From Petaurus breviceps papuanus (lineage: Eukaryota > Chordata > Mammalia > Diprotodontia > Petauridae): a stretch of 64,000 bases of DNA. The translations under genes were made by a program, and so were the position numbers. A model generated the notes under the pieces. It ran no database searches. It saw only the letters and a list, made by a program, of their open reading frames with translations, and was not told where the DNA came from. Shown here one piece after another: positions 53,863 through 64,000 of the stretch (the stretch's first letter is position 1; the number at the start of each line of letters is the position of its first letter). The stretch covers positions 38,573,662 to 38,637,661 of the forward strand of contig JAMXIF010000220.1 of NCBI GenBank assembly GCA_028583685.1, given 5' to 3'.

Positions 53863-54285
53863 CTATCCTATATAGTTTTTGAACCCCTAGCAATTTATTC
53901 TTATTTACACAACAACCAGTTATTTATAATAATGACAATTTTAGGTCTTACATATATCCATTTTCTTAAGAATAAAATTAAAAGAAATAAAAATAATAAT
54001 ACCAAAATCACTCATGTGAAAATAAATGAATGAGTAATAAATGTGCCACAACCCACATATGACTTGGGTCACATCCTCCCACAAGTGTACTTAGTAGAGG
54101 AGAGTGGTCATAGAGCTATAAAAATCTGTCCAGAAGACACATTAGTGAGGAAAATATCTGCTTATGATAATTCATAACTCTGGAAATAGAATTCATTTCT
54201 TTCTTCTTAGGAACTAAGTATATGGGGTTTTCAGAGAGGACAAGTATGAGGGCTTGCTGAGACCTACCTGTTGTGTATACCTTCA
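53863..54285. other. Unassigned stretch
   Basis: AT-rich. Its last part may already belong to the RTE-tailed repeat that follows. Confidence 0.35.
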
Positions 54286-54745
54286 CCAAGTTCTCACCTA
54301 TGGCTCCAAGAAATTGTAGCATGGGCAGTGGTCACACCCCAGTAAAACTGTCTTGGTAGACAGGCTAAACAAAGTTGAAGGTAACTAATGGTCCTCAAAA
54401 CCATCAGTGAATTAGGGGGATGTCTACCCCAAGCATGTGAAGACTTCCCCTAGCAAAATGGGTAGATGAGAACAATTTGTTCCAATGGCCATAAAAGCAG
54501 CTGAAACAGGTATATGTGGAGCACTCGGAGCTTGGTCAAACATCAAAGATGCCAAGGTCATCCACTGCATCCCAGACCATCACCAGTTAACTTGACTTTG
54601 GTCTCTCCACTGGACTTTGATGACTCTGGAAGAGGGAGTAAGGCTGATGGCTTCGCACTAGTCTGCCTCACTCAAATCCAGTCCACACACAAGTCAAGAC
54701 ATCATCTGTGATGTCATTAATCTTTTTTGAAAATGGTATATGAAC
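54286..54745 (+). mobile_element. RTE-tail type marsupial repeat
   Basis: GCAGTGGTCACACCCCAGTA, ACTGTCTTGGTAGACAGGCT, GTGAAGACTTCCCCTAGCAA, GGAGCACTCGGAGCTTGGTC, GACTTTGATGACTCTGGAAG, GTCAAGACATCATCTGTGAT and a worn ATATGAACAACAA end. I recall the longer form from marsupial genomes. The shorter form at the window start shares only the 3' 100 bp. Confidence 0.6.
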
Positions 54746-57243
54746 AACAATTTAGGAATTATCCCCAAATGTCCCTTAGTGAATGTAGCTTTTGTATGGA
54801 AAAAATACTCCCCCATAAATATATTTCAGTCAAATTAGTTGATCTACTGAGTGATTTTTCTGACTCTTTGCTTCTAAACGCTTCCTCTCCTCAGGTAGAC
54901 TTACCTGACATAGTTCTGAAATCTGTCTTTTTTTTGGTTCACACCATATAGTCTCACTATAAATTGTCTAAGTTTATGGTTAATAATCAAAATTTCATTT
55001 CCTTTCTATAGCCACCTAAATTATATTCTTATGATTATACCACGATTCTGATGTCCATATCTTTCTACTTTTCTAGAGCTTGTTACATTCAAAACTTAGC
55101 AGCCAAGCATTGTCTCCTAGCTCTCAGTCTGAAAATAACTATTTCTCAGAATAACTATAACTTGGAACTCTTAGCAGACTTAACTCAGGAATAAAACCAG
55201 ATCTTATATTATATCTGCTTTTGAGGATATGACCTCAGAAGTTCTAAGTGAGGTTGTATTATTCTTTCTTTCATTGAAATAGTGGGATCGATTTCCCCTT
55301 TTTATCTGTTGTTTTTTATAAGAGACAAAATTTATATTTCTTGATTATTCCATGTGTCAGGGAAATGCTTTAGGACCATATTTTGAAACAATTTTAAAGC
55401 TCTGTCTATACATCAAATTCCATTTTAAAATGGTTTTGCTGGTCACTGACAAGTCATAATTAATATCTACCAATTATAACTTCTTGTTTTATTAAATTGA
55501 CATAAAACCACTTGGAATTATTATATTTAATTGTTCATGTAGGTACAAATTTGAAACCAGAGACAGAATTCAAGAAACCTCTCTATTCTTGCTTTATGTC
55601 TCTTTCTAGTCCATACAGTTTCTAAGGGTTTGAGTAGATTATGATTTTCCTACAGTATGATATATCATTTATCTCCATGTATGTTAGGTAAAACTTTGAA
55701 CCAAATTCTTTTGAAGACTGATTCATCAACATCATTAGCTACATTTATAGAGATGAAAAATAATTTCTGATTTGTTTACATTGGTTTTGTTTATTTTGGA
55801 TTCAAAGCCACCTAGATATAAGCCAATTTGAATGCAAGCACAGAATCTGTAAATAATTTGAATTACATCTTATTTCAATCCTTGTGGAATCCTTACTTTC
55901 TTCAGTATGGACACTCCCTCTATAGACACACATTTGAAACACATTTGCCATATCTTAAGCTGCCTTTTGGGAGTTTCCATATGATTAAAACATCTCTGAA
56001 CTGAGTTGGTCTTTTCTGAGATAATGATCACATAGTCTGTGATCATACCAACACTGAAGGCCTTTTACATTTTGGTGGGGACTGCTAGATCTTGGTCTTT
56101 ACTCACATAGCCTTTGAGATATAAAGGTAACCTCCACACCATGGTGAAACAGGGGAGTAACGTTGTCAAGGATTTCCTATTTTCTATACAAAAAGTCTGT
56201 TCTCTGGTTTGCATTGCTATAGCTTGAAACAATGTGCCAGTGGTCAGGGCCTTTGCTTAACTTAACTTTCTTTTACTTAGCTATTCGGACCTCAAAGGTG
56301 AGCCATGTCTCTAGTTTGTTTTTTATGCATGTCTTCTGCAGAAGGGAAATGCAGAGTACAGATACCTTAATAACCTCTCAGAAAGACTACTTTCTGATTG
56401 ATGATGTAATGAGACATTGTATCTCCAGCATGCAACCAGAGTTAGTGGAAGAGTGGAATGGAATATATTTTATTCATAATGAACTGGAACTGCACATGAA
56501 AGAACCTTTTAAATATATGAATGGTTAAAATGGATGATATATACCTTAGGAAAAGGAAGTAGTCATAGGTACCAGGCTGATGAACTGAGCTCATTAAATT
56601 GACTTTTGGCAGTGATGAAAATGGTATTGATGAAAAGGTGGGAGTATATTTCGCACACATTTGCTATAGTGATGAACATAAAGCACTTCGCTGGCAAAAA
56701 AGGTGGGATGCTTTTTCTTCTGATGCCAAGTCTCTGGTCAGAAGATTAGCATCCAAAGTAGAGCTCAGTTCAAGAGTCCAGTTACATCCTGAACAATGTC
56801 CTTGTTACTTGTGGAATGACACCTGGTGAAATTTTCACAAATGGAATCATTGAAGTTATTTTAAAGCTTAATAAAACTCCAAATCATTTGATGCAGGATT
56901 TAGGAGTGAGGGAAATAGCTGGCATTGTCTTCATTGTGAGCACCTTGCCAAAATACCTATAAACTTCTAAGGCTAGCACGAGGACTGCAGAGGCCTGGGC
57001 AAGGCTCAGGAACTGTGGGCCAGAGGCAGAAAAAACTTTCATATTTCCAATGGAAACTCAGGTTCTCTGATACCTCCCTTTTTTCAAGGATATTCAGATG
57101 GAACTGTGTTCTTACTCATGTAGGCATTCCATCTAATGATAAAGATTTCATCCCTTCCATGTCTGTAAGTAAGATGAATGCAATTGGGTTTCAGAAATGT
57201 AACCTGATTTCAAATTTAATCACATTATTGTTAGTGGTCAGCA
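54746..57243. other. Unassigned stretch, about 2.5 kb
   Basis: No transposon recognised with confidence. Open frames at 56232-56528, 56599-56829 and 57015-57383 (plus strand) are close together but in different frames. The second reads IDEKVGVYFAHICYSDEHKA then LRWQKRWDAF, which has a faint semaphorin-domain look. No Met/Kozak, splice pattern or poly-A supports a gene, so at most it is an old pseudogene of unknown origin. Confidence 0.3.
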
Positions 57244-57720
57244 CAGAAGTTCCCAAACTTATTTGGTTTACTGCCCCCTTTAAAAAAATAAATTACTTAG
57301 CGCCCCTATGTAAATCTAATTTCTTTAACCCTTTATTTTTTTTTGAAATTCGTGTCATTACAAAAAAATACAATATATTTTAAATGATAAATCTTAATAA
57401 TTTATTGTAAGTTTGTGAGTTTTTTACTGCATTGAAGTTTTGATGATGCAATATTGCATCATGTAACCATATACTACATGGCACATAGTAACTTGTTATA
57501 AACAATCCATTATGTCCACAAAATCCTGCACATATTACATTCATGAAAAAATTCCTGACAACGTGTGACATGCTCACCTGCCAACACTTAATTGTTTAGA
57601 GTTGTGGACAGACTTTACAACTGATTGATTAGGACATGCATTTTGTGTGTTTATTTGTAAAATACTATAATCACTATGACTTTAACTCTGTTACACAACA
57701 AAATGCTTTGAGCCCTGCCT
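57244..57720 (+). mobile_element. hAT-like DNA transposon relic
   Basis: Starts CAGAAGTTCCCAAACTTATT, TACTGCCCCC, ATTACTTAGCGCCCCTATGT, the form of a hAT terminal inverted repeat ('cagtggttcccaaac...gcgccccc'). The right terminus is not certain. A possible inverted partner, GGAGTTTGGGAGTCAGC, lies at about 58054-58070, which would make the element about 820 bp. Confidence 0.5.
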
Positions 57721-58949
57721 ATGATTTAGAGGTAGGAGTAACTTACTGATGCAACAGGAAGAGTAGAACAGGAAGGAGAAGAATTATATGAAATCAGGAG
57801 CACAAATTGGAACCAAGCAGAACTGGGAGGAAGGATGCCTGTAGTGCCAGCACTCTGTCTGTCTGTTCTGTCTGTGTTGATTTCACAGGCAGAATGTGAA
57901 TTGATGATAGTGCAGGCAATGTGTGTGAGTATTGCTGTAATTGTGCTAAGCTTGATGTGTGGAGCTGGACTGGGAGCTGGCAGCTGCTTACCTGTGAATC
58001 CAGGTGACAGTTGAGTGTATTCAGGCAAGAGCTGGGAGCATGGAAGAGAAACCATGGAGTTTGGGAGTCAGCCTTGAGTCAAGATGAAAGGACCTCCACT
58101 TGGAAATTTAGTGCCAATTGAAAACATTAAGAATGTGACCTAGGGGTGAGGGACCTTTGTACTCCTTAAGGGTGATTGCTCCTTAAAGATGATTGAGTTA
58201 AGGATGATTGGAAACCAGTCTCCAATCAAGATGAAAAAGACTTTAGATGGGGTACTATATATTGATTAATTCATATTGTGACTCACTGAATGATATCTTT
58301 TATTTAAGAATATGTGGTCACTTTAGTAATGAGTTGTTATGTTATATTGCTGTGAATGTTGCACTTTGGTTTCTGTAAATGTTTTGCTTTAGTTTACTGT
58401 TGAATAGAGAGTTCACTATACTCTGTGATCAGAACCTTAAAGTTATTCACAGCAGCAGTCCTCAGGAGAGTAGCTTGTGCTTGGCTTTACAAATAGTCAG
58501 GAAAGAAAAAAGGCTACAGACTACTCAGAAGCCTCAAATCCAAATGCCATGAATACTTTCTTCCAGAAAAGAGTTAGAAGATAGTGGATATGATGAATTT
58601 CAAATGATGTGGAAAAAATGAAATTGATTATACTTTGGTGCATTGGAAACAACACAGACTGATGCACGTGTATTCGTTGATCAGATGTGTACAGTTAGAC
58701 CATTACCAGAGCAAAGATCACAAATTAAAGAAGAAAGAAAGGTTATTTTTCTCTTCACTCCAATTTCTGCCCTCATACTAAGGAAACAACATATGTGATA
58801 CTGCCCAATATATCCTAAGTCCCTATTTCCTCCATGTACTCAATCCCCATGTTGAAATGCCTCATTTAACCTTAGTTACATATGGAAAATACCTCGATCT
58901 TGTCAGTAGCCCCAAATATTCCACTTTCATATTCATTACGCTGAAATTA
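57721..58949. other. Unassigned stretch, possibly the rest of the hAT-like element
   Basis: 57725-58070 is purine-rich and GC-richer than its surroundings (GGAGCTGGACTGGGAGCTGG) and may belong to the preceding transposon. 58071-58949 has no recognised feature. Confidence 0.35.
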
Positions 58950-61900
58950 TTTTGCCTGGTCATAATCTTTGATCATTCCACCTTTGCTGCCTGATAAAAC
59001 TTAACTGTTATTTGTCTTCATCATGATTGCCAGTCTTTCCATCCCTTGGTTCTTTCCCAGATCATTACTCCTGCACGCTCCTGCCTTTCCTCTATCAACC
59101 ACGTGGTGAATCAGTTCAACTCCACACTATCCTCTATCTTTGAGGTACTCGCTTTCGTATCCTGTTACTGATCACACTTTTTAAAACCCCAACCTTGGAT
59201 TATTCTGTCTTCACTCAAAACAGAAATGGGGAAAGTCATAAAACATTGTTACCTGAATTCACGAAAACTTTTTATTACCTAATCTCAATTGGTTCTTCCT
59301 GGAAGAAAACAATTCTTTTATACATTCATATTTGATATATAATAACACTCCTCATATCAGCTATTTCAAATCTTTTTATCTTTTCTCAATTCTCCTACAG
59401 CACTTTTCTCCCCCCATTCTCTCATCCTAGGATTTTAGCTCACACTTCATTGAAAAAAAATGTTGTCTCCTCCTCCTCATCTTACATTATTCAGGTATCT
59501 TCTTATTTCATCTTCTTTTTCACATAAAAAGTGGTGCTTCTCCTTGACGAGGCAAACTCTCTTATCTCTTAATCCCTTAATCTCATTTTAACCCAAATTA
59601 TCTAGTAAATTGTCCCCTCTATCACTCTCACTCTCACTAATCTTCACTATATCTTAATCTACTAGCTTTTTCACTACTGTTTACAACTATGTCCATGTCT
59701 TCCTTCATCTTTTAAAAAGAAACTTTTATATGATTCACCTATCCCTGTTAGCTACCATCCTATATCTCTCTTCCATTCTTCTTGAGAAAGGAAAATATAA
59801 TAGGTGCCTCTACTTCTCTATTTTTTATATTTATTTTTAGTTTTCAATATTCATGCCATAAGATTTTGAGTTTCAAATTTTCTTCTCTTCTGTCTCCTCC
59901 TCCCTCCCCAAGATGGCACGCTATCTGATATAGGCTCTACTTATGCATTCATATTAAATGTATTTTCACATTAGTCATTATATAAAGAAGAATTAGAACT
60001 AATGGGAGGAACCATGAGAAAGAAAAATAAAACAAAACAACAAAATAAAAGGAGAGCAAATAGTATGCTTCCATCTGCATTCAAACTCCAAAGTTCTTTC
60101 TCTGGAATTATCCATCAAGAGCCTTTTGTAGCTGTCTGAGATCCTTGCATTGCTGGGAAGAGTTAAGTCTATCAAAGCCAGGCATTGCTGGCTGTTATTG
60201 TGTATAAGGTTCTCCTGGTTCTGCTCATTTCACTCAGCATCAGTTCATATAAGTCTTTGCAGGTTTTTCTGAAGTCCACTTGCTCATCATTTCTTATAGC
60301 ACAATAGTTTTCTATTCATATACCACAATTTGTTCAGTCATTTCCCAATTGATGGGCATTCTCTCAATTTCCACTTCTTTACTACCACAAAAAGAGCTGC
60401 TATAAATATTTTTGTACATGTGGTTCTTTTCCAATTTTCATGATCTTTCTGGGTTACAGACCTAGAAATGATATTACTTCTATACAAAGGGCATACACAG
60501 TTTTATTGCCCTTTGGGGATAATTCCAAATTCCTCTCCAGAATGGTTGGATCAGTTCACAAATCTACCAACAATGCATTAGTGTTCTATTATTACCATAT
60601 CTTCCCCAGCATTTATCATTTTCCTGTTTTGTCATGTTAGCCAATCTGATAGGTCTGATTTCTATCTTTTAAATCCCCTGCAGTCTGTCTTTGGACCTCA
60701 TAATTCAAATAAAATTACTCTCTCCAAAGCTACCATGGATGGACAAATGGACAAATCTAATAGTCTTTTCTCAATCTTTAATCCTTCATTATCTATCTGC
60801 AGCCTTTGACATTGTTAGTAACTTTTTCTCTTATACATATTTTCCCTTGGTTCTCATATCTCTGTCTGATCAGTCCTTTTTCACTCTCCTTTCCTAAATC
60901 TCCCTTCAAGTCATGCTCACTAGCTGTGAGTGTGTCCCACCCATCTATCCTGGTCCCCCTTCTCCATCTATACTATCTTTTTCATGATTTTATCAATTCC
61001 CCATGACTTCAATTATTATCTTTAAACAAATGATTCTTAGATTTATTTATCCATCCCTAGTTTCTCTCTAGAGTTCAGTGTTATATCACCAATTGCCTCT
61101 TGGGCCCATGACCAGAATATTCTGTATACATTTTGAATTCAGTATGTCTAAAACAGAAATCATCTCTGCTCTCAAATCTTCTCTTCTGATTACTACTTTT
61201 GTTGTCAAGGGTACCCGTATTTTTCCAGGTACCTAAGCTCACAACCTCAGTTACTTGACTCCTAATTTCCACTCATCCCACATACCCAAAGTATTTCCAA
61301 GTTCTATCATTCCTACTTTTATACCATCTATTCTATAAGTCCTTTTCTCACCATATCTTCTCTTCCATGCTGAGACTCTTTTAATAACTTTCTGATCGGT
61401 CTCTCTGTCTCAGGTCCCTCTTTGCTGAAGTCCATCCTCCACTTGTCTGCCAAAGTCATCTTTCTAAAGCACATTTCCAATTCAACATGTCCAAAACAGA
61501 AATCATTATCTTTCATCTCATACCTTCCTCTCCTCTGAATAATCCTTTTACTTTCAAGGGCATCACCATTCTCCCTATCACTCAAGCTCACAACCTCAGT
61601 GACTTGACTCCTCACTTGATGGTTTTTATGATGTCACATCCTGTACTCAGTAATGCCTAGTGACTTCCTGTTATCTTTAGGATCAAATCTAAAATTCGTT
61701 GGCTTTTACAACCCTTCAAACTGTACCCTTATGACTTTTCCAATATTCTTGTACTTTTTTCCTATCTCTATACTCTATTAACCAGTAAAATTACCTTTGC
61801 TTCAGAATTGATACTGTATCTCTTAACTCCATTTTCCATTGGTTACTCCTCATGACTAGAATGCTTTCCCTCCTTCCCTCTGCTCCTGGCTTCCCTGCCT

Positions 61901-62160
61901 TGCTTCAAGTCTCAATTCAAATTCCTATGTCTTCAAGAGTCCAATCCTAGTCTCTTTCTCCCATAATCCTAATGTCTTTTCTCTGAGATTAACTCCTGTT
62001 TATGCTATATATCTAAAACTACATGGCTATTTTTATATATTCTCTCTCATTAGAATGTGAGCACCTTGAGGTCAGAGGCCATATTTTTGCCTTCCTTTGA
62101 ATCCCTCAATTCTAGTAAATAACAAGTGCCTAATAAATGTTTTTTGATTGTCTGAGCTAT
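58950..62160 (+). mobile_element. Long L2 copy (ORF2 to 3' end), split by L1
   Basis: 58950-59821 covers the region before the reverse transcriptase (GTGGTGCTTCTCCTTGACGA, GTTTACAACTATGTCCATGT, CTGTTAGCTACCATCCTATA). After the L1 insertion, 60658-62160 carries GCAGCCTTTGACATTGTTAG, ACAAATGATTCTTAGATTTA (decayed catalytic-motif region) and ATGTCTAAAACAGAAATCAT. It then has GCCAAAGTCATCTTTCTAAA and the 3' tail GAATGTGAGCACCTTGAGGT, CCTAATAAATGTTTTTTGAT. Non-LTR LINE of the CR1/L2 group, inactive. This is the longest L2 in the window. Confidence 0.85.
59822..60657 (-). mobile_element. 5'-truncated L1 inserted in the L2
   Basis: Starts at the inverted poly-A (TTTTTTATATTTATTTTTAG), then the inverted 3' tip (CATAAGATTTTGAGTTTCAA), AGTCATTATATAAAGAAGAA, CAGCATCAGTTCATATAAGT, CCCAATTGATGGGCATTCTC, GGATCAGTTCACAAATCTAC and GCCAATCTGATAGGT. 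L2 sequence continues directly on both sides. Confidence 0.88.
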
Positions 62161-62605
62161 CCTTTCAATTCTCACCAGGTATTTCAAATTAAGCACCTTC
62201 CCTTGGCTAAGTTAAAATATTCCCCAATAAAGGCCAATTGTTTTTATCATTGGTTGCATTGCTTTTTCTGTGGGAAACTCTAAATCTATAAAATCATTTG
62301 CAAAAGCAAGAATTTTCAGGCTAGAATTTTTAAAATGAGTAAACAATAGTCCGTGACATAAAAACAAAATCATTCAAGTTAGCAGGGTAGGTAAGATGCG
62401 TGCATATATACTATAAGATAAAATGTAGTTAAATACCAAAAGGGGCATTAACAAAAAAGTTAAGGATATTCAGAAAAAGGAAATAATTTTTGCCAGCTTG
62501 GGGTCTTAGACAAACTTTTATGAAAAAGGGGGGAATTTGGGCTACACTTTGATGGATGACTAGTATGTCAACAGACAAAAATTGGAGAGTGGTGTGTATC
62601 TTTTA
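62161..62605. other. Unassigned stretch
   Basis: No gene or repeat recognised. Confidence 0.35.
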
Positions 62606-63146
62606 ATTGAACTATATTGACAATTGAATGTGTCAGTTTTTTTTTCCAATAAGTCGTTCCTTATCAACCTTAATTCCTGTTATTTCAAAATTCATTTTCT
62701 GCAGACTACCCAGGATTGACTTTAAAGTACTGGAGACTCACATCCACAACTTCACAGCTGAAGGAGGTTCTCTCTAGAGTCTGATTTTTTTTTATTGATC
62801 CCATTCAACCACCTATCAGGGAACCAGAGCCTAGCCAGTGCAGGTATTTTGCCATCTGCTACAATGGTAGCATTGAATATATTCTTATTTGTTCAAAAGA
62901 AACACCCTATGGAAATGGAAGAAGGATATATCCTTGGAAGAAAGTTTATATCCTTGAAAGAAGGCTGTAGAAAATGAATTTTGAAATAACAAGAATTAGG
63001 GTTGATAAGGAACAACTTATTGGGAAAAGAAAACCTGACATTCAATCATCAGTATAGTTCAATATACTTGCAAGCCTATACCCTTCTTCCATTTCCATAG
63101 GGTATTCCTTTTGAACAAATAATAATCAGATCAATGCTACCATTGT
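62606..63146. repeat. Interleaved inverted repeats (X ... Y X' Y')
   Basis: X at 62606-62704 is the reverse complement of X' at 62965-63063 (99 bp, close to 90% by eye). Y at 62861-62940 is the reverse complement of Y' at 63067-63146 (80 bp, about 85%). The arms interleave and do not nest, so this is not a simple hairpin or a normal terminal inverted repeat. X' and Y' are nearly contiguous (3 bp). Between X and Y lie 156 bp of single-copy sequence. Origin unknown: a rearranged palindromic MITE or a replication template-switch product. Confidence 0.85.
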
Positions 63147-63231
63147 TATTAGAAAACACTGGACAACTGACTGCCCCATGGATCTACTCCAGGGTTCTTC
63201 TCCTCTTTATGTCTTCTCAAGGGTTCTAAAC

Positions 63232-63370
63232 CAGAGGTGGGGAACCTATGGCCTCAAGGCCACATGTGGCCCTCTAGGTCTTCAAATGAAGTCCTTTTCT
63301 GAATCCAAACTTCACAACAAATCTCTGTAATAAAATGATTTGCTCTGTGAAATTTGAATTCAGTTTAATA
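63232..63370 (+). mobile_element. hAT-type MITE, 5' half
   Basis: CAGAGGTGGGGAACCTATGG, CCTCAAGGCCACATGTGGCC, CTCTAGGTCTTCAAATGAAG, CTGAATCCAAACTTCACAAC then a partial inverted return (GATTTGCTCTGTGAAATTTG, AATTCAG). The right terminal repeat is missing after 63370. The family is abundant in marsupials and related to Charlie-like hAT elements. Confidence 0.75.
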
Positions 63371-63404
63371 AACTAAAACTTCCTTGGTAACTATTCCCTA
63401 GAAG

Positions 63405-63540
63405 TGTACAGTTCTCTCATTAGAATGTAAGTAGCTTGAAGGTTTATATCACTTTTGCATTTGTAAGTCCAGTATGTATTAAAGTTTCCAGCACATACTA
63501 GGCACTTAATGAATGCTTTTCCATTGATTCATTTGTGTAA
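63405..63540 (+). mobile_element. L2 3'-end relic, sense
   Basis: CTCTCATTAGAATGTAAGTA, TTGCATTTGTAAGTCCAGTA, CAGCACATACTAGGCACTTA, ATGAATGCTTTTCCATTGAT: an L2 tail. Confidence 0.75.
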
Positions 63541-64000
63541 AAGGAGATATTTCTATTCCATTGCTCTCTGATATTTTATGGATCCCCAAAGACTAGGGAA
63601 AAGGGGGAGAACTGAGACAAGTTCAATTTCATCTCTGTTAGTTAAAATGATCTTTTAAAAGTGAGATCAGGACACATTCTGTCACTAAATTCTAAAAAGT
63701 TAGAAGGGATTTGTGGTAAATGAGGGGGAAAGGACTAAATGAAACATCATTTGCATTCATGAGAATTTTCAATGAGGAAGTAAACCAAATGAGTTTGTTA
63801 GCTTGACATGAGGCCCTCTTTAATAAGAAATGACTATAGAATCCTAAATACAAGAGGAATCAACCCAATCAGTCTAGTAAAGATGCTATTTCCCCAGTCA
63901 GTAATCCTTAGTAAAAATATAGAAGTACCCGTATTTGCAGATAGATAAAAGACTAACTCTTAAATTTGGATCTTTTTCAAAAGATCAACAACTACACCAA
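63541..64000. other. Unassigned stretch to the window end
   Basis: No gene or repeat recognised. Confidence 0.35.

Overview
The window is vertebrate nuclear DNA and almost certainly marsupial. It is packed with tRNA-derived CORE-SINEs of the marsupial WSINE1/MAR1 type (head of the form GGGGCAGCTAGGTGGC, then TGACCTTGGGCAAGTCAC), MIR and L2 relics, and L1 copies whose 3' ends match the marsupial L1 type. WSINE1-like copies with clean target duplications point to an Australidelphian marsupial rather than an American opossum; that is inference. I find no convincing intact host protein-coding gene in 64 kb. The longest open frames are L1 ORF1/ORF2 pieces or translated simple repeats, so this is probably a large intron or intergenic desert.

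Layout. 1-7 kb: old L2/MIR relics, three young WSINEs and a repeat-poor block (5.2-6.4 kb). 7-15 kb: a (CCTT)n tract, a (CTAT)n tract inside a first HAL1-like (ORF1-only L1) copy, an L1 3' fragment, a MAR1 and a retroviral solo LTR. 15-23.3 kb: a nested pile. L1-A is split by a second solo LTR and by L1-B; L1-B is split by a full-length HAL1-like element and a SINE. 23-30 kb: unique sequence, an inverted L2 pair, a third LTR candidate and a composite SINE insertion carrying 153 bp copied from 4.7 kb. 30-43 kb: MIR/L2 relics, a 7SL RNA pseudogene, long GT and GAGACA repeats, an RTE-type LINE relic, a CR1/L3 relic and L1 3' ends. 43-49 kb: L1 (endonuclease, ORF1, 5' UTR), a HAL1 fragment and an older L1. 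49-58 kb: mostly unassigned, with an RPL34 retropseudogene, an L2 and an RTE-tailed repeat. 57-64 kb: hAT-like DNA transposon relics, a long L2 interrupted by L1, and an interleaved inverted repeat.

The interest lies in insertion history. The best candidates for something undescribed are the composite SINE insertion at 29.08-29.49 kb, the interleaved inverted repeats at 62.6-63.15 kb, and a pair of diverged unclassified segments at 35.0 and 40.3 kb. Nothing here looks like a multi-gene system. Family assignments rest on recognition by eye; most repeat borders are uncertain by roughly 10-30 bp except where a target-site duplication is quoted.
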